A DNA stretch of 64,000 nt from Rhynchopus euleeides (lineage: Eukaryota; Euglenozoa; Diplonemea; Diplonemida; Diplonemidae). Each line of letters opens with the position of its first letter. Position 1 is the stretch's first letter. Under the pieces are notes generated by a model. It was not told the DNA's origin. It searched no databases and worked only from the letters and a program-made list of their open reading frames with translations. Shown here piece by piece: positions 10,601-21,570 of the stretch. The translations under genes and the position numbers were made by a program. Location: positions 1,612,001 to 1,676,000 of the forward strand of contig OY723309.1 in NCBI GenBank assembly GCA_963210315.1, read 5' to 3'.

Positions 10601-13600
10601 GAGGCTTGCCCATGCCGACACCTCGGCGCCCCGCGGGGGGAAGCCCGAGGAGGATGGGTTTCCCCAGGTCCGCCCCGCCGCCCTGGCCGCCCTGGCGCGG
10701 ACGGTGCGCGCCTCGCGCGGCGGAGCCGCGCCCCACCTGGATGACATCCTGGGGTTTGCAGCGGAGCACCTCGTCACCCCTGCCCCTGCAGCCCTGGCCT
10801 GCCCCTTCCTGGGATACGACGCGCAGTGCAGTGCAGAGGCCGCCTCGGTGGTGGAGGCTGTGCTGCACTCCCCGGACATCCTGGAGTTCGGCACGCCCGC
10901 CGCAGCCGCGGCGAGGGTGGTCCTCCTCCACGGCTTGGATGCAGCCGACCCCTCTGTCAGGGCAGCGGCTCTCCGCGCCGTCGCGGTGCTGGTGTCGCAG
11001 GGGATGGCGGACGGGCTCCGCATCGGGACCCAGGCCCTCCTCACCCAGGTGGTGCGCGAGGTGAACGATCTGGACAGCCCCGCCACCCTGCGGCGTGTCG
11101 CCGGGTCGGACCCCGCGAAGGCCCCGCTCTGCAGCGCGCTGTGCCAGGTGCTGCTGGAGGTGTGCCGCAGCGACCCGCACGGCGCAGCGGAGACCCTCGG
11201 CCCGCAGCAGCTCTACCACCTCCTCCACATCGTTGCGGCAAGGGGTGACCCGACCGCTGCACAGGCTGTCCGTGGGACCGCGACCTGCCTCCTGGATGAC
11301 TGCGTCTCCCTCCTCCGCGGCGGTGCGAAGGAGAGGGAGCTTGGGGGGCTCCGCTCCCTCGAATGGCTCGAGACAGCGGAGAAGGTTTTCAAAGAGTGTG
11401 ATGAGAACGCCGACATCCTTGAGGACCACCGCATGGGGACAAAGGAGGTGTCGGCAGAGATGATGTGCCGCCTGCTGATCGCCATGGAGCTGACGAGCGA
11501 TGTCAGCGGCATCAGAGGCAAGCTCGCTTCCGCGATGGAGCTGGCCCTGCGGGCTGCAGAGGAGTCTCACCCCATGCCCCTGCAGTGCGCTGGGCTGCAG
11601 GCAGTGGCTGCGTTGATCGATCTGTACAGGATTAGTGGTGCAGCGGGGCAGGGCGGTGGCGGTGAGGTGCTCTCGAGGGACACCATCACCCGTATCGGGG
11701 ACAGGGCGAGGCGGGCCCTGGAGCCTGCGAGGGATGAGTTGGTTAGGCATGCCGCTGCAAAGCTTGCAGCGACGCTGATCAACAGCAGCCTGCTGACGAC
11801 GGGTGGCGTGTCCTTTATGGTATGTCCGTGTCATGGGTGAAGGGCATGGGGTATCCGTGTTGTTTCGGGCGGGCTGCTGTGTCTCTGCTGTTCCCCAACC
11901 CCCCCCCCTCGCTGGCAGTGTGTCATCGTGTGGGGCGGGCGGGGGGGGGGGGGTAGGGAGGTCCACGAGGCCGTTTTTCCTGTCACAGAACACGATTTTT
12001 TTGATTTTCGGTCAAAAACTCCACCAAAATGGGCGTACCTGGCCAAAAATCTCGTGGGGGATCACTGAAAAAATCCGAGAAAATAGCAGACACCCTCGGG
12101 AAAGTCCATCCATTCGAATTACTTGGCATTTTTTGCTGAAAAATGGCCGAAAATGTGGACCAAAAATGGACACTTTTCGGCCAAATTGTAACACTTATCA
12201 AAACCCCATCTGAGCGCCCAGGATACCACCTAAACACCCCAAAACCGCAAAAATACCCCTCCAGTGAGGTATCCGGGTGGGAAAAAATGGGGGTTGCACC
12301 TTTTTGAGACCCAACTTTGGGTCCCAGCCGGGATTTCCTGGCTGAACCCCCATGGACCCTCCGGTTTCCCCCTCTTTTTCAGTATTTTCCAGACCCGCGG
12401 ACCCAAAATATACCACCCAGAGGGCCACAGCAGCCCCCAAAAACCCCCCAGGAGTCACAGATGTGCCCTAAAAGGGGTGGGAAAAACCAGGGGCGACCAC
12501 TTTGGTGGTCAGTTTTGACCCAGACTCCCGAAATTTCCTGCTGTAACACTTATGTGACACTTAGCGGTACAGAAGTTGGTGAAATTATACCACTTTTCGG
12601 GGTGGCTCTGGGTGCCCAGAATACCATCTGGACACCCCAAAACCATGATAACCTCATTCCAGTGAGGTATCCGGGTGGGAAAAAATGGGGGCTGCACCTC
12701 TTTGAAGCCACCTTTGGGGTTCCGGTGGGTGTTGAGTCCCCCACAAAACCCCCCAAACCCCAAAGTACCCTGCTGGAGGCACTCAAAACCTCCCACACCA
12801 ACATCGACCCCACGAACCCGAATAGGGGCGACGGAGTGAAAGCCTTGTGTCGCCAGGAGGGAACAATGACACTTGTCGCGGGCTCCGAGTTGGTTGTCTC
12901 AGACTCAGAGTGACTTGGTGGTGAGAAGACCCCACGGCTCTGAGGATGTCCTCGATATATCAGGTGAACATACACCTTTCCAGCACACAGACACAGTTTG
13001 GCTCCGAGAAGACCCCTGATGTCCAATTGTGTACCTACCATGACTCTCTCCAAAGGAAATGTCCTTGTTAGCTCCTGGCGACACAAGGCTTTCACTCCAC
13101 CGCCCCTATTCGGGTTCGTGGGGTCAATGTTGGTGTGGGAGGTTTTGAGTGCCTCCAGCAGGGTACTTTGGGGGGTTTTGGGGGGGTTCCCGACTCAACA
13201 CCCACCGGAACCCCAAAGGTTCCCTCAAAGAGGTGCAACCCCCATTTTTTCCCACCCGGATACCTCACTGGAATGAGGTTATCATGGTTTTGGGGTGTCC
13301 AGATGGTATTCTGGGCACCCAGAGCCACCCCGAAAAGTGGTGTAATTTCATCAACTTCTGTACCGCTAAGTGTTACATAAGTGTTACAGCAGGAAATTTC
13401 GGGAGTCTGGGTCAAAACTGACCACCAAAGTGGTCGCCCCTGGTTTTTCCCACCCCTTTTAGGGCACATCTGTGACTCCTGGGGGGTTTTGGGGACTTCT
13501 GTGGCCCTCTGGGTGGTATATTTTGGGTCCGCGGGTCTGGAAAAGGCTGAAAAAGAGGGGAAAACCAGGGGGTTTATGGGGGTTCGGCCAGGAAATCCCG

Positions 13601-16600
13601 GCTGGGACCCAAAGTTGGGTCTCAAAAAGGTGCAACCCCCATTTTTTCCCACCCGGATACCTCACTGGAGGGGTATTTTTGCGGTTTTGGGGTGTTTAGA
13701 TGGTATTCTGGGCGCTCAGATGGGGTTTTGATAAGTGTTACAATTTGGCCGAAAAGTGTTACATTTTTGTTACACATTTTCGGCCATTTTTTGCAAGAAC
13801 AGCTAGCTTTTCGCACTAAAAAGACTCGTGGCAGCGTTCGGTATCCTGCACACATGCACTAGCAGGCACCGTTCGTACAAACAAAAAGTTGTTCGTACGT
13901 TTAGACCACACACCCTTAAACAATGGCGCAGCTCAGGAAGGTGGATTGGAAGAAAATCCCCATTCCCCGCCTTCCTGAGGGACGGCGTGCGGCCCCCCTG
14001 CGCCCCAGGTGTGTGTTCCCCCCGTGTCTCATTGTCCACAGGGCTCCGGAGAGTGTCTCCTGCTGGCGCTGTGGGTGTCGTGCCCGCGCCAGCTGCCCGG
14101 AGTGGAAGGAGCTCGCGGGGGAAGAGAACGCCCTCGAGCGTTTTGAGAAAGACCCGGATGTTCCTGACTGGTGTTGCCCCCTCTGCGCCTACGCGGTGTC
14201 GACAGGGGAAGAGCTCGAGGGGGAGCTGGCGGAGATGAAAGGGGCTGAAGAGCAGGTGAGTGAGGCGGCGGCGGCGAATGCGGAGACCTTCGAAGTGCCG
14301 TTCCAACCTAAAGCCACCTCCCCTGCTGTCGTGCCCCCTCCCTCCCAAACAGGTCCGCCCCCCCCTGGTGCACAGGCACCGCCCCCAGCACAGGCTGGTC
14401 AGGATCCGCGCTCTGCCCCTACAGGGCAGGGTGGCGTGCTTCCTACTCACACGGCCACAGGGTCCTCTGTGAACACCCCCACAGGATGGATCACCACGCT
14501 TCCAATGAACACGGCCACAGGGCCAGGGAACACTTTCCCACCTCACTCGGCCACAGGGCCTGCAGGTGCTCAGCCTGGTGCAGCATACTGGGGCCAGGGC
14601 ATGATGAGCCCGAGCCCTGAGCAGAGCCAGTGGTTCGGGATGCAGCCGCCCGGCGGCTGGTCTGGGTACGGAGCACCCACTGGGGTTTTCGGGGGGATTG
14701 GAGGAACAGCACCTCCTGCAAGCACAGGCTTCCCCCCTCCTACCAATGCCGCAGCGCTCTGGCCACAGTACCATGTCCGTCCTGTGCAGATGTTCGATTC
14801 GGTCGGGCCATCCAGGGTTGTCACGTGGGGAGAGGCCCTCGGGAACCCCCATCATGTGGAACACTTGTGGACTCGTCTGATGATGAGACACCCGTGCCCC
14901 ACAACGGCTACTGAGTCGGGGCACCACCACGAGCGTCGGGTGCTCCTCTCGCTGCTCCGCATGGTCATCTTCTCCCCTGTGGCCAGGGCCCTTCCGGAGA
15001 TGCTGCACATCCTGGTCGTTCGGCTGGAGGCCATCCTGCTTCGGGAGGGCTGGATTAAAGCAGCTTCCCTCAACAAGGACCAGGCAATTGTGGGTTCCGG
15101 GGAATTCGAGCACAGGCTCGCTTCCCTCCACTTCTCCGAATGCACGCGTGAGAAGTTTGCTGCGGCCCAGTCGGAGGCCAGGGCTACCGCGGCACGGCAC
15201 AGGCCCCCGGCAAACCCGAACCCGGGAAACCGCCAGTACCCTCAGCACAACCAGGGATCCGGACGCGCCGCCGGCCACAAGAGGAAGGGTGGGGATTTTC
15301 AGCACCCCCAGCGCCCACGACCGTCACAGTGACTCGACCCGTGGGGCCCCCTCCTCGAAAGACACCAGATCCGCCGACCGGCCCCAGAGGTGTCCGAGGA
15401 GGTGTTCAGCGAGCTGGAGCTGGACACCAGCACGTTTCTGGCGACGTGCTACCGGGACAGTTCGCTCCGGGCCATGGTATCGGTGGAGGCCCGAGCGCGC
15501 CAGTTCCGACAACAGCTCGAGGTGCACGACCCGCACGTGGACCCCGAGAGAGCCTTTCTGATGTGGCTCAGGACCCTACTGCAACAAGGACAGATCAGCG
15601 CGGCCAGTGCCCGGCAGTACTTAACATATCACAGGATGTCAAAAATTCCCCCCCAGGAGGCGTTCCGCCGGGCCACACTGCAGATTCCCCCCCCCGAAGA
15701 GGGCCGAACCGACAACCATTTCGCAAGTGCAGGTCTTCAACGCAGTTTACACCCCGCCGTTGTCCCGGGCCGCAGTGGCACTCGCTCTACAGTGGAGCAC
15801 GGGATGCAGATGGAGCGACCTGGAGAGGCTCCGCAGCTGCGATATCCGTTTCCTGGCCTCCGGCGACATCATGGTGACTTTTCTGGGCGGCAAGACAGAC
15901 CTACACTGGAGGGGCCAGGCCCTCATGCTCCCCGCGAAGGGCAAGTACATCGGGCTGCTTCGACGGTGGGTCGCTCATCGCCAGTCTCAGAGCCCGGAGG
16001 GTGCCCTGTTCCAAGGGCTGAAGTACACAGAGTACAACACTTTCCTCCGGCAGTCTCTGCACATTCTGTCGCATGGGGTCAGACGGAGCGCCCTGAAGAG
16101 GACGGCAGAGGTGGCGGGCCAGGCTTCTGCCCAACTGCTGGCTCGACACCGCAATCCGACTTCGACCGAAGGATACCTCCCTCACCATCTCTGGCAGACG
16201 ACGGTGCAGTCGAAGGAAGCGACACAGACTCTACAGTGAGTGACTCGGGGGATTCGCTTGCCTCAGTGGGCAGCGTGTATCGGGCGGCACCTTTCCGCCT
16301 GTTTCTAAAAGGATATGACTATGCAACGGCCTGGGCTGATGCTCATTTCGCCGCTGCACCAAGAGCCGCCTACGAAGGGGTCATTTCTGAGGCGACCCGC
16401 ACCACCATCTACATCGAGGATATGCTGAGGGCCTTCCCTGCCTTGCGTGAGAACTTCCAGTGGTTCCGCGATGCCGAATTCCTCACACGCCGGGTGAATT
16501 TCAACCTGAAGCCACGGCCAGGCCCCCCGAACACCAGGATAGTGCCACACGTGGAGCGTCTTGACTCCCTGGGCATTACGGAGCCCTCCCCGAAGGCTGC

Positions 16601-19600
16601 CTCCGGGGTCACGTGGTATCAGGGGGTGTTCTGTGTCCCGAAGAAGGTGCCGGGTGCCCTGCGGTTTATTATGTCATGCAGGGCTATCAACGACGCCCTG
16701 GATATGTCTGACCTCCCCCGCTGCCAGTTGCCCTCATACGACGAGATTCTGGCTACCGTATTCAGTGGAACCCTGGTCATGCAGTTTGACTTCAAATCCT
16801 TCTTTTTTCAATTCGATGTTCCCCTCGAAGTGCGCCACTTCTTCGGTTTTCGGGCCTGTCAACGTCATCGCCGCATGACCCGGCTACCAATGGGGTACGC
16901 ACCGGCGCCCCAGGCGGCCCAGGCGGTGACAAACCTACTCGTGCAGGAGAGCTGTGCCAATGTCGAGGCACAGGGCCTGGCGTGGATCGACAACGCGATC
17001 TTCAGTGGCGACAGCAGCGCGCTGTTCCAGGTACACGAGACGTTCACAACGCTGTGCAGAAGGTATCAGGTGGTCATCGGAGAATACGAATCCCCCGCTG
17101 CATACACTACACTCCTGGTGATTGAGGTTAACCTGCGGCTGCGCCAATGGCGCATGGATCCTGCGTGGGTTGCGAAGACGCTTTCAGCAGCCCGTGCCCT
17201 GCTGGCGCTGGGCCGGGCCCCCCTACGTTTGTGGTGGCGGATCAGCGGAGCTTTCCTGTGGAGGTTTCATGCACTGCGTCTACCACTGCACGGCGCCCTG
17301 AAGATCCTCACGTGGATGTCGACTACCTCCCAACTCCGCCTTCCCTGGGACGATCTGTACACGCTCTCTGACGAGGTGTCTCGGGCTCTGCATCAACAGA
17401 CGGAGTCTCTGGCACAGAACCCATGGCAGTCATGGTCAAGGCGGGAACTCCCGACGGTTCAGGTCGTGTGCGATGCCAGCCTGTCGGGGTGGGCCGTGGT
17501 GCTGGACGATTTACAAGCTCACCACGGTAAGTTCTGGGGCGACCTCCGCGGGGAGACTATATACATGAAGGAGCTCTTCGCTGCTTACAAGGCCGTGAAA
17601 CTAGTCTGTAGCAGGCACCGATGGGAGAACCACCGTATCATCTTGTTTGGCGACAACCAGGCGGTTATCGGAGCCATCCGGAAGGGAGTGTCACACGTCG
17701 TCGGGGCACAGCACTGGCTTGATGGGATCTGCCAGCTTGCGGAAGCTCACGGATGCAGGGTCGACCCCGAATACGTCAAGTCGAGCGAAAACATTGCTGA
17801 TCAGTATACGCGTTTATGATGAAAAGGAGGGGGGAGGAAAAATAAAAAGTGACCGTTCGTACAAACAAAGAACGCAACTCCAAGTCTTTTTTGCAAGAAC
17901 AGCTAGCTTTTCGCACTAAAAAGACTCGTGGCAGCGTTCGGTATCCTGCACACATGCACTAGCAGGCACCGTTCGTACAAACAAAGAACGCAACTCCAAG
18001 TCTTTTTCAGGAAAAATGCCAAGTAATTCGAATGGATCGACTTTCCCGAGGGTGTCTGCTATTTTCTCGGATTTTTTCAGTGATCCCCCACGAGATTTTT
18101 GGCCAGGTACGCCCATTTTGGTGGAGTTTTTGACCGAAAATCAAAAAAAATCGTGTTTGTGACAGGCCTAAACAGGGATTTTCCTACACGTGGACTTCCC
18201 TAGGGGGGGGGGGGGCATATCACGGCCTCCTTCTACCCCATTGCCCCCTTTCCTCTTCCTCCTTCGTCCTTCCCCAACACCTCACCTCTTGCAGCTTGAC
18301 ATCCTCGTGTCGCGTTTCAACGAAGTTCCTGGCGAAGGCATGGCCAGCTTGGGTGTCGTGTCTGCAGTCGCACAGGTTGTGGACACCGCGCGCCAGCGAC
18401 ATGTATGTTGCCGATGGGTCGGGGTGGGCTTCACGCCGTGACCGTGTTCCTCTCATCAGCCCTTGGCATTCACGCCCTTGCCTCCCACCTGCCGACACCA
18501 CCCACCCGTCGCAGGAGGCGCTTGTGGGGTCGATGAGCGAAGCTGCTCTGGCAGAGCTGGTTGCCTCGGGGCAGTCGCGCTCGCACATCGTGCTCCAGAG
18601 GGTCACCGCTGGGTTCGCAGAGGACGCGGAGGAGGGGGCGCTGGGCGGCGAGGATGTATGCAGTTTGGGGGGTGGATACGGGGTGGGGCACCGGGGGGTG
18701 GGTTTTGTATTTCGCTTCGAAAGGGGGAGGCGGTTGTGGATCATAATGTGTGTGGAAAATGCCTGCTCGAAAACGCTTGCCACCGAACAACACCACGCAA
18801 CAACACAGCTCAAACGGTACGCACTGGCACACCTGCGCTCGCTGTGCGTCATGTCTGGCCTCGCAGCTGGTTGGGTGCAGGAGCGCGGGAAGCAGCCCTC
18901 CCTGCCAGCCGCAACTGCTAAGTCCCTGCTGCCACACTGCCAGGTATGCACCCCCCCAAGTTGTCGCAGTGTGTGCGTAGACTGCGTAGACCGTGCCCAC
19001 CCCTCCCACCCCAACAGGAGTCCTGCGGCACCCTCATCCGTGCCGTCTGCTCTGACCCCGAGTCTGTGGGGTTCGTCGCCGGTGCCTGCGGCGTGGTCCT
19101 GAGCGGCATGGGCGGGGCACCCACACAGGCCGTCCTCTCCGACGTGGAGGCAGGGCTGCTGCGTGCCCTGGATGCGGGGCACGACTTCTCGCCCTACGCG
19201 GCTAGCCTCGCCGCAGCGCTGCATGACAGGGGCCAGGAGCTGGCTGGATCGCCGAGGGGCTGCACGGGCGACAGGCTCTCGGTGCAGGAGACCTTTCTCA
19301 CAGGGTCGTGCCTGTCCAGCCTGCTGCCGCACATCGAGCCACGCCACCCTGTGTTCGCCCGCGCCCTGCACATGGCGCTGCGGTCCTTCTCCCTGCTGCT
19401 GGGCGCATCGCACGCCTGCTTCGCCCCCCTGCTGCCCGACGCAGAGCCCCTCTCCGACATAGCCGAGATCCGCGAGCTTGCCGCAGCGGTGCTGGCGAAG
19501 CTGGTCACCCTGGCACTGCGCCCCTGTGTGGATCGTGAGGTGTACGCCCCGTTCGTGCTGCAGGCGCTGCTCTGTGCCCTGGCAGCAGATGACACGCCGC

Positions 19601-20343
19601 CGCTCGTCGCAGCCGCCAAGGCGGGTCTGCAGCGCATGCTGGCGGAGGGGTCCAGTGCAGCGCTGCAGAAGGGCATGGCCCCGCCCATCAAGTCGCTGCT
19701 GGCCTCGCTGCTGAGTGGCGAGGTGCGGCTGTGGGGCGAGGTGATGCAGGCGTGGTGTGCTGCGCTGCGCACCGGCGACGAACGCCTCGCGCCAGATGTG
19801 CAGCGCTGCGCGGAGGCGGTGCGCGCAGGGGTGTTGGCAGGCGATGTGGGGGCCATCCAGGGCCTCGTGGCGGGGGTGCAGTTCGTCAACGAGCACATGC
19901 GGAAAGAGCAGCACGTGCTGCGCGAGCTGAGCCGCCTCTGCCTCGCGTGTGGCACGGTGGTGACATCCGCCGATGCCCCCGAGTCGCAGGAGGACACGTC
20001 GCGCATCATCTCGGGTGCGAAGCTGCTTCTCAGCGCTGCCGTGATGATGCAGTCTGCCTGCTCGGGTGACGCTGAGCCTTCTGAGCAGCGCGCATACCAG
20101 ACCTGCGTCATGACTGCTGCGACCGCCCTGAGTGTGGCTGCATCCAAGTCGCCGTCACGCTGCCGCGTGCTGTCCACCTGCCTGCTGAAGCTCAGCCAGA
20201 CACACCCACAGCCCTTCCAGCAGGTGCTGCAGCACATGGAGGGGTCCCCTGTCTTCCTCTCGTGTGTCAAGTCGCAGCTCTCTGCAGTGCAGTCACCTGT
20301 GGATGGCGCGTTGCGGCAGCAGCCGCAGCCGCAGCGGGCCTGA
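7689..20343 (+). CDS. Large alpha-solenoid (HEAT/ARM-type) protein, five exons
   Basis: Proposed exons are 7689-11819, 18295-18402, 18515-18655, 18809-18943 and 19018-20343, all joined in phase 0 at GTATG/GTACG-type donors and CAG acceptors, giving 1,946 residues. The start is the ATG in CCACCATGTCG after a long C-rich leader. The product is almost entirely amphipathic helices rich in Ala, Leu, Val and Arg, with HEAT-like units such as DPAVRCAALRCAEAA, SPEVRRAGGEAVARL and DPSVRAAALRAVAVLV. There is no catalytic motif, signal peptide or membrane segment. Such solenoids are scaffolds; the size and helix pattern resemble focadhesin (DUF3730) or other giant HEAT proteins, but I cannot assign one. 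Intron 1 (6,475 nt) is swollen by nested transposons; the others are 74-153 nt. The exact donor and acceptor choices are my inference, but every join keeps the solenoid pattern. Confidence 0.8.
13792..13885 (+). repeat. Split direct repeat A1
   Basis: The left terminal repeat starts TGCAAGAACAGCTAGC and ends in GTTCGTACAAACAAA. It is identical to 17892-17985 at a constant offset of 4,100. Confidence 0.88.
13923..15332 (+). CDS. Gag-like ORF1 of the VIPER-like element
   Basis: An ATG 38 bp after repeat A1 opens 469 codons. The N-terminal 90 residues contain paired cysteines (CWRCGC, SCPEW, WCCPLC) that look like a treble-clef or RING-type zinc site. Then come an acidic helix, a long Pro/Gly/Thr-rich disordered segment (about residues 120-280, with repeated HTATG/PTG units), a helical domain (about 300-430) that may be the capsid-like part, and a basic tail (HKRKGG, RPRPSQ). 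It occupies the gag position. It ends at TGA 15330-15332, and the recombinase reading frame continues in the same frame right after this stop, in the context TGA-C, so readthrough is possible. Confidence 0.7.
   Translation: MAQLRKVDWKKIPIPRLPEGRRAAPLRPRCVFPPCLIVHRAPESVSCWRCGCRARASCPEWKELAGEENALERFEKDPDVPDWCCPLCAYAVSTGEELEGELAEMKGAEEQVSEAAAANAETFEVPFQPKATSPAVVPPPSQTGPPPPGAQAPPPAQAGQDPRSAPTGQGGVLPTHTATGSSVNTPTGWITTLPMNTATGPGNTFPPHSATGPAGAQPGAAYWGQGMMSPSPEQSQWFGMQPPGGWSGYGAPTGVFGGIGGTAPPASTGFPPPTNAAALWPQYHVRPVQMFDSVGPSRVVTWGEALGNPHHVEHLWTRLMMRHPCPTTATESGHHHERRVLLSLLRMVIFSPVARALPEMLHILVVRLEAILLREGWIKAASLNKDQAIVGSGEFEHRLASLHFSECTREKFAAAQSEARATAARHRPPANPNPGNRQYPQHNQGSGRAAGHKRKGGDFQHPQRPRPSQ
15333..16239 (+). 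CDS. Tyrosine recombinase of the VIPER-like element (spans two frames)
   Basis: The N-terminal helical domain (AFLMWLRTLLQQGQISAASARQYL) is in the frame of ORF1, with the first ATG at 15474. The catalytic domain is one frame over, from about 15690 to the TAG at 16237-16239. It has the full R...HxxR...Y set: Arg in STGCRWSDLERL, Lys in GGKTDLHW, HGVR, a second His in LARHRN, and the Tyr nucleophile in TSTEGYL. The switch falls at a run of nine C (15687-15695): loss of one C, or a +1 slip, would join the parts. This is either a recent frameshift, a sequencing error in a homopolymer, or programmed frameshifting. The enzyme would integrate a circular cDNA. Confidence 0.75.
16240..17819 (+). CDS. 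Reverse transcriptase-RNase H of the VIPER-like element
   Basis: This frame is open continuously from 15333, right through the region where the neighbouring frame encodes the recombinase, to the stop at 17817-17819; I place the RT part after the recombinase stop. RT motifs include FCVPKK, FIMSCRAIND, QFDFKSFFFQFDV (catalytic Asp), RLPMGYAPAPQ and WIDNAIF in the place of YxDD. The second catalytic Asp is thus Asn, which would impair polymerase activity. RNase H follows: VCDASLSGW, MKELFAAYKAV, LFGDNQAVIGA and the final IADQYTRL supply the D-E-D-D residues. It copies the element RNA into cDNA. Confidence 0.8.
17852..18007 (+). repeat. Split direct repeats B1-A2-B2
   Basis: B1 is 17852-17891, A2 is 17892-17985 and B2 is 17968-18007, with B2 overlapping the end of A2. 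B reads ACCGTTCGTACAAACAAA then GAACGCAACTCCAAG and a T-run. This is the right end of the VIPER-like element. Confidence 0.88.
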
Positions 20344-21570
20344 AAGGCGACAGTCCTCTGAAGCAGCGGAGCGCATGCTGCTGCCGAAGTGCCGAAAACA
20401 CTTTCCTAACGGCTTTCACGCTGTGCCCATCCGAGATGCATGGCACACCCTGCCTGTTTTATAGGCAACGAACCACTCACCGACCCCCCCTGCTGGCATG
20501 TCTATGCCACTGTGGGCAAGGGGTTCTTTTCAATACCCACCACCGCATACACAACTGCAGCTATAGAGGCCTCCGTCTAGCCACCTGCCTGCTGATACAA
20601 ACGCATCGATCCTTGCAGCACCTACACTGTGCGGTGGTTCTATTTTCTGGCTTCCTTTTCACCCCCCCCCCCCTTCCTTTTGTTGTTTGCCTTCTCTTTT
20701 CCATTCATGTCTTACGCCTTGTTACGTCTTGGCCCACCCCCCATCCCCGCGCCCACACCCCACCAGCTATAACTGGGTTCTGTGTCTTGCGCTGGTGAGA
20801 GCCAGAATTCCTCGGAGCCTGACCCAACACACACATGCCTGACCTGACCTGACCTGGCCTTCCTGTCTCGGGCAGGACCGTCAGTCACACCTAGCAAGGC
20901 CAGCCAGGTGGTGTGTCCGAGGCTCTTCGCCACCATGAATGCCTGGCAATTGGATCGTGTATTTCAGCATGTGCATTAAGCGCCCTGTGTTGCCCGCGGG
21001 TTTGGAACCCTATCACTGGGGGTTACAGCAAAAACAGATATAGAGAATGGTGCGGCCCTTCTTGTCTTGCAGCTCGGCCTGAAGGGCGCGGGTTGCCGGC
21101 TTGCTTCGGCACAAAAATAAAGCAGAAATGGCTGGGTGGTGTTGTGGACCGCGACTATCCTCCGAGAGTACGACGCCATCGGGCAACATTGTGCACGCCA
21201 CTGCCTGGTTGCCATGCGGTGCGTCAGGGTGGTGGTGGTTGATGTCAACACCATTGAATCTAGATGCCCACAATCTGTCTGTAGGCCAGGCCAGTGGGAG
21301 GGCGAGTCAGTGCAACATCCCACCACCCCCACCCGCAAGGCGGGGAGGGTGGGGCTGTGCCTCGTTTGGGAGCGATGCAGGCCGGTGCGGTGTAACCGGG
21401 CAGCCCACCGCCCCTCACTTCCGCGGAACTCTGATTTGAGCCCGTGCAGCTTTTCCAAACCCCCTCTCCTCCGTCGGGGTCCCGGAGCCAGATGCCTTAT
21501 GCAGAGCCTGCCCCTTTGTGCTTTCTCCCACCACCCCACCCCACCAGGTGCTGCCCGCCCTCTGCACTGC
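20344..21570. other. Intergenic: 3' flank of the HEAT-type gene and 5' flank of the kinase
   Basis: No supported gene. A C-run near 20661-20672 and a CCTGACCTGACCTGACCTGG microsatellite near 20835 are the only notable features. Just before the kinase ATG, a C/A-rich stretch ending in CCCACCAG (21547) could be a splice acceptor. Confidence 0.5.

Larger units (their letters stand above)
13792..18007 (+). mobile_element. VIPER-like tyrosine-recombinase retrotransposon with split direct repeats
   Basis: A 4,216 bp element organised A1 - ORFs - B1 - A2 - B2. A1 (13792-13885) equals A2 (17892-17985), and B1 (17852-17891) equals B2 (17968-18007); A and B share ACCGTTCGTACAAACAAA. Split direct repeats are the hallmark of tyrosine-recombinase retroelements of the Ngaro/VIPER type. 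The gene order gag-like, tyrosine recombinase, RT-RNase H is that of VIPER of kinetoplastids, not of DIRS, where YR is last. It interrupts the right arm of the foldback element and no target-site duplication is evident, as expected for recombinase-mediated insertion. Confidence 0.88.
11979..18167. mobile_element. Long-arm foldback element (family C) interrupted by a VIPER-like element
   Basis: The left arm, about 11979-12861, is the near-perfect reverse complement of the right arm, about 13071-13791 plus 18008-18167, with a loop of about 210 bp (12862-13070). Each arm is about 880 bp. The termini read CCTGTCACA then AACACGATTTTTT. The other foldback family in this window has almost the same AACACGATTTTT motif just inside its ends, so the two may be related. 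No protein is encoded in the arms. The right arm is broken at a T-run by the 13792-18007 element. It lies wholly within an intron. Confidence 0.85.
11820..18294 (+). other. Intron 1 of the HEAT-type gene, enlarged by nested elements
   Basis: The donor is GTATGTCC at 11820 and the acceptor CTCTTGCAG ends at 18294. Without the foldback element at 11979-18167 the intron would be about 286 nt, in line with the short introns of this gene. Coding resumes in the same phase with LDILVSRFNEV. Confidence 0.75.

Noticed and set aside
9932..11993. Long minus-strand ORFs opposite the HEAT-type gene
   Set aside because: GC-rich coding DNA leaves antisense frames open; the products have no domain and biased composition.
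12197..13731. Many mirrored ORFs in the foldback arms
   Set aside because: The same peptides appear on both strands because the arms are inverted repeats; no family match and no start context.
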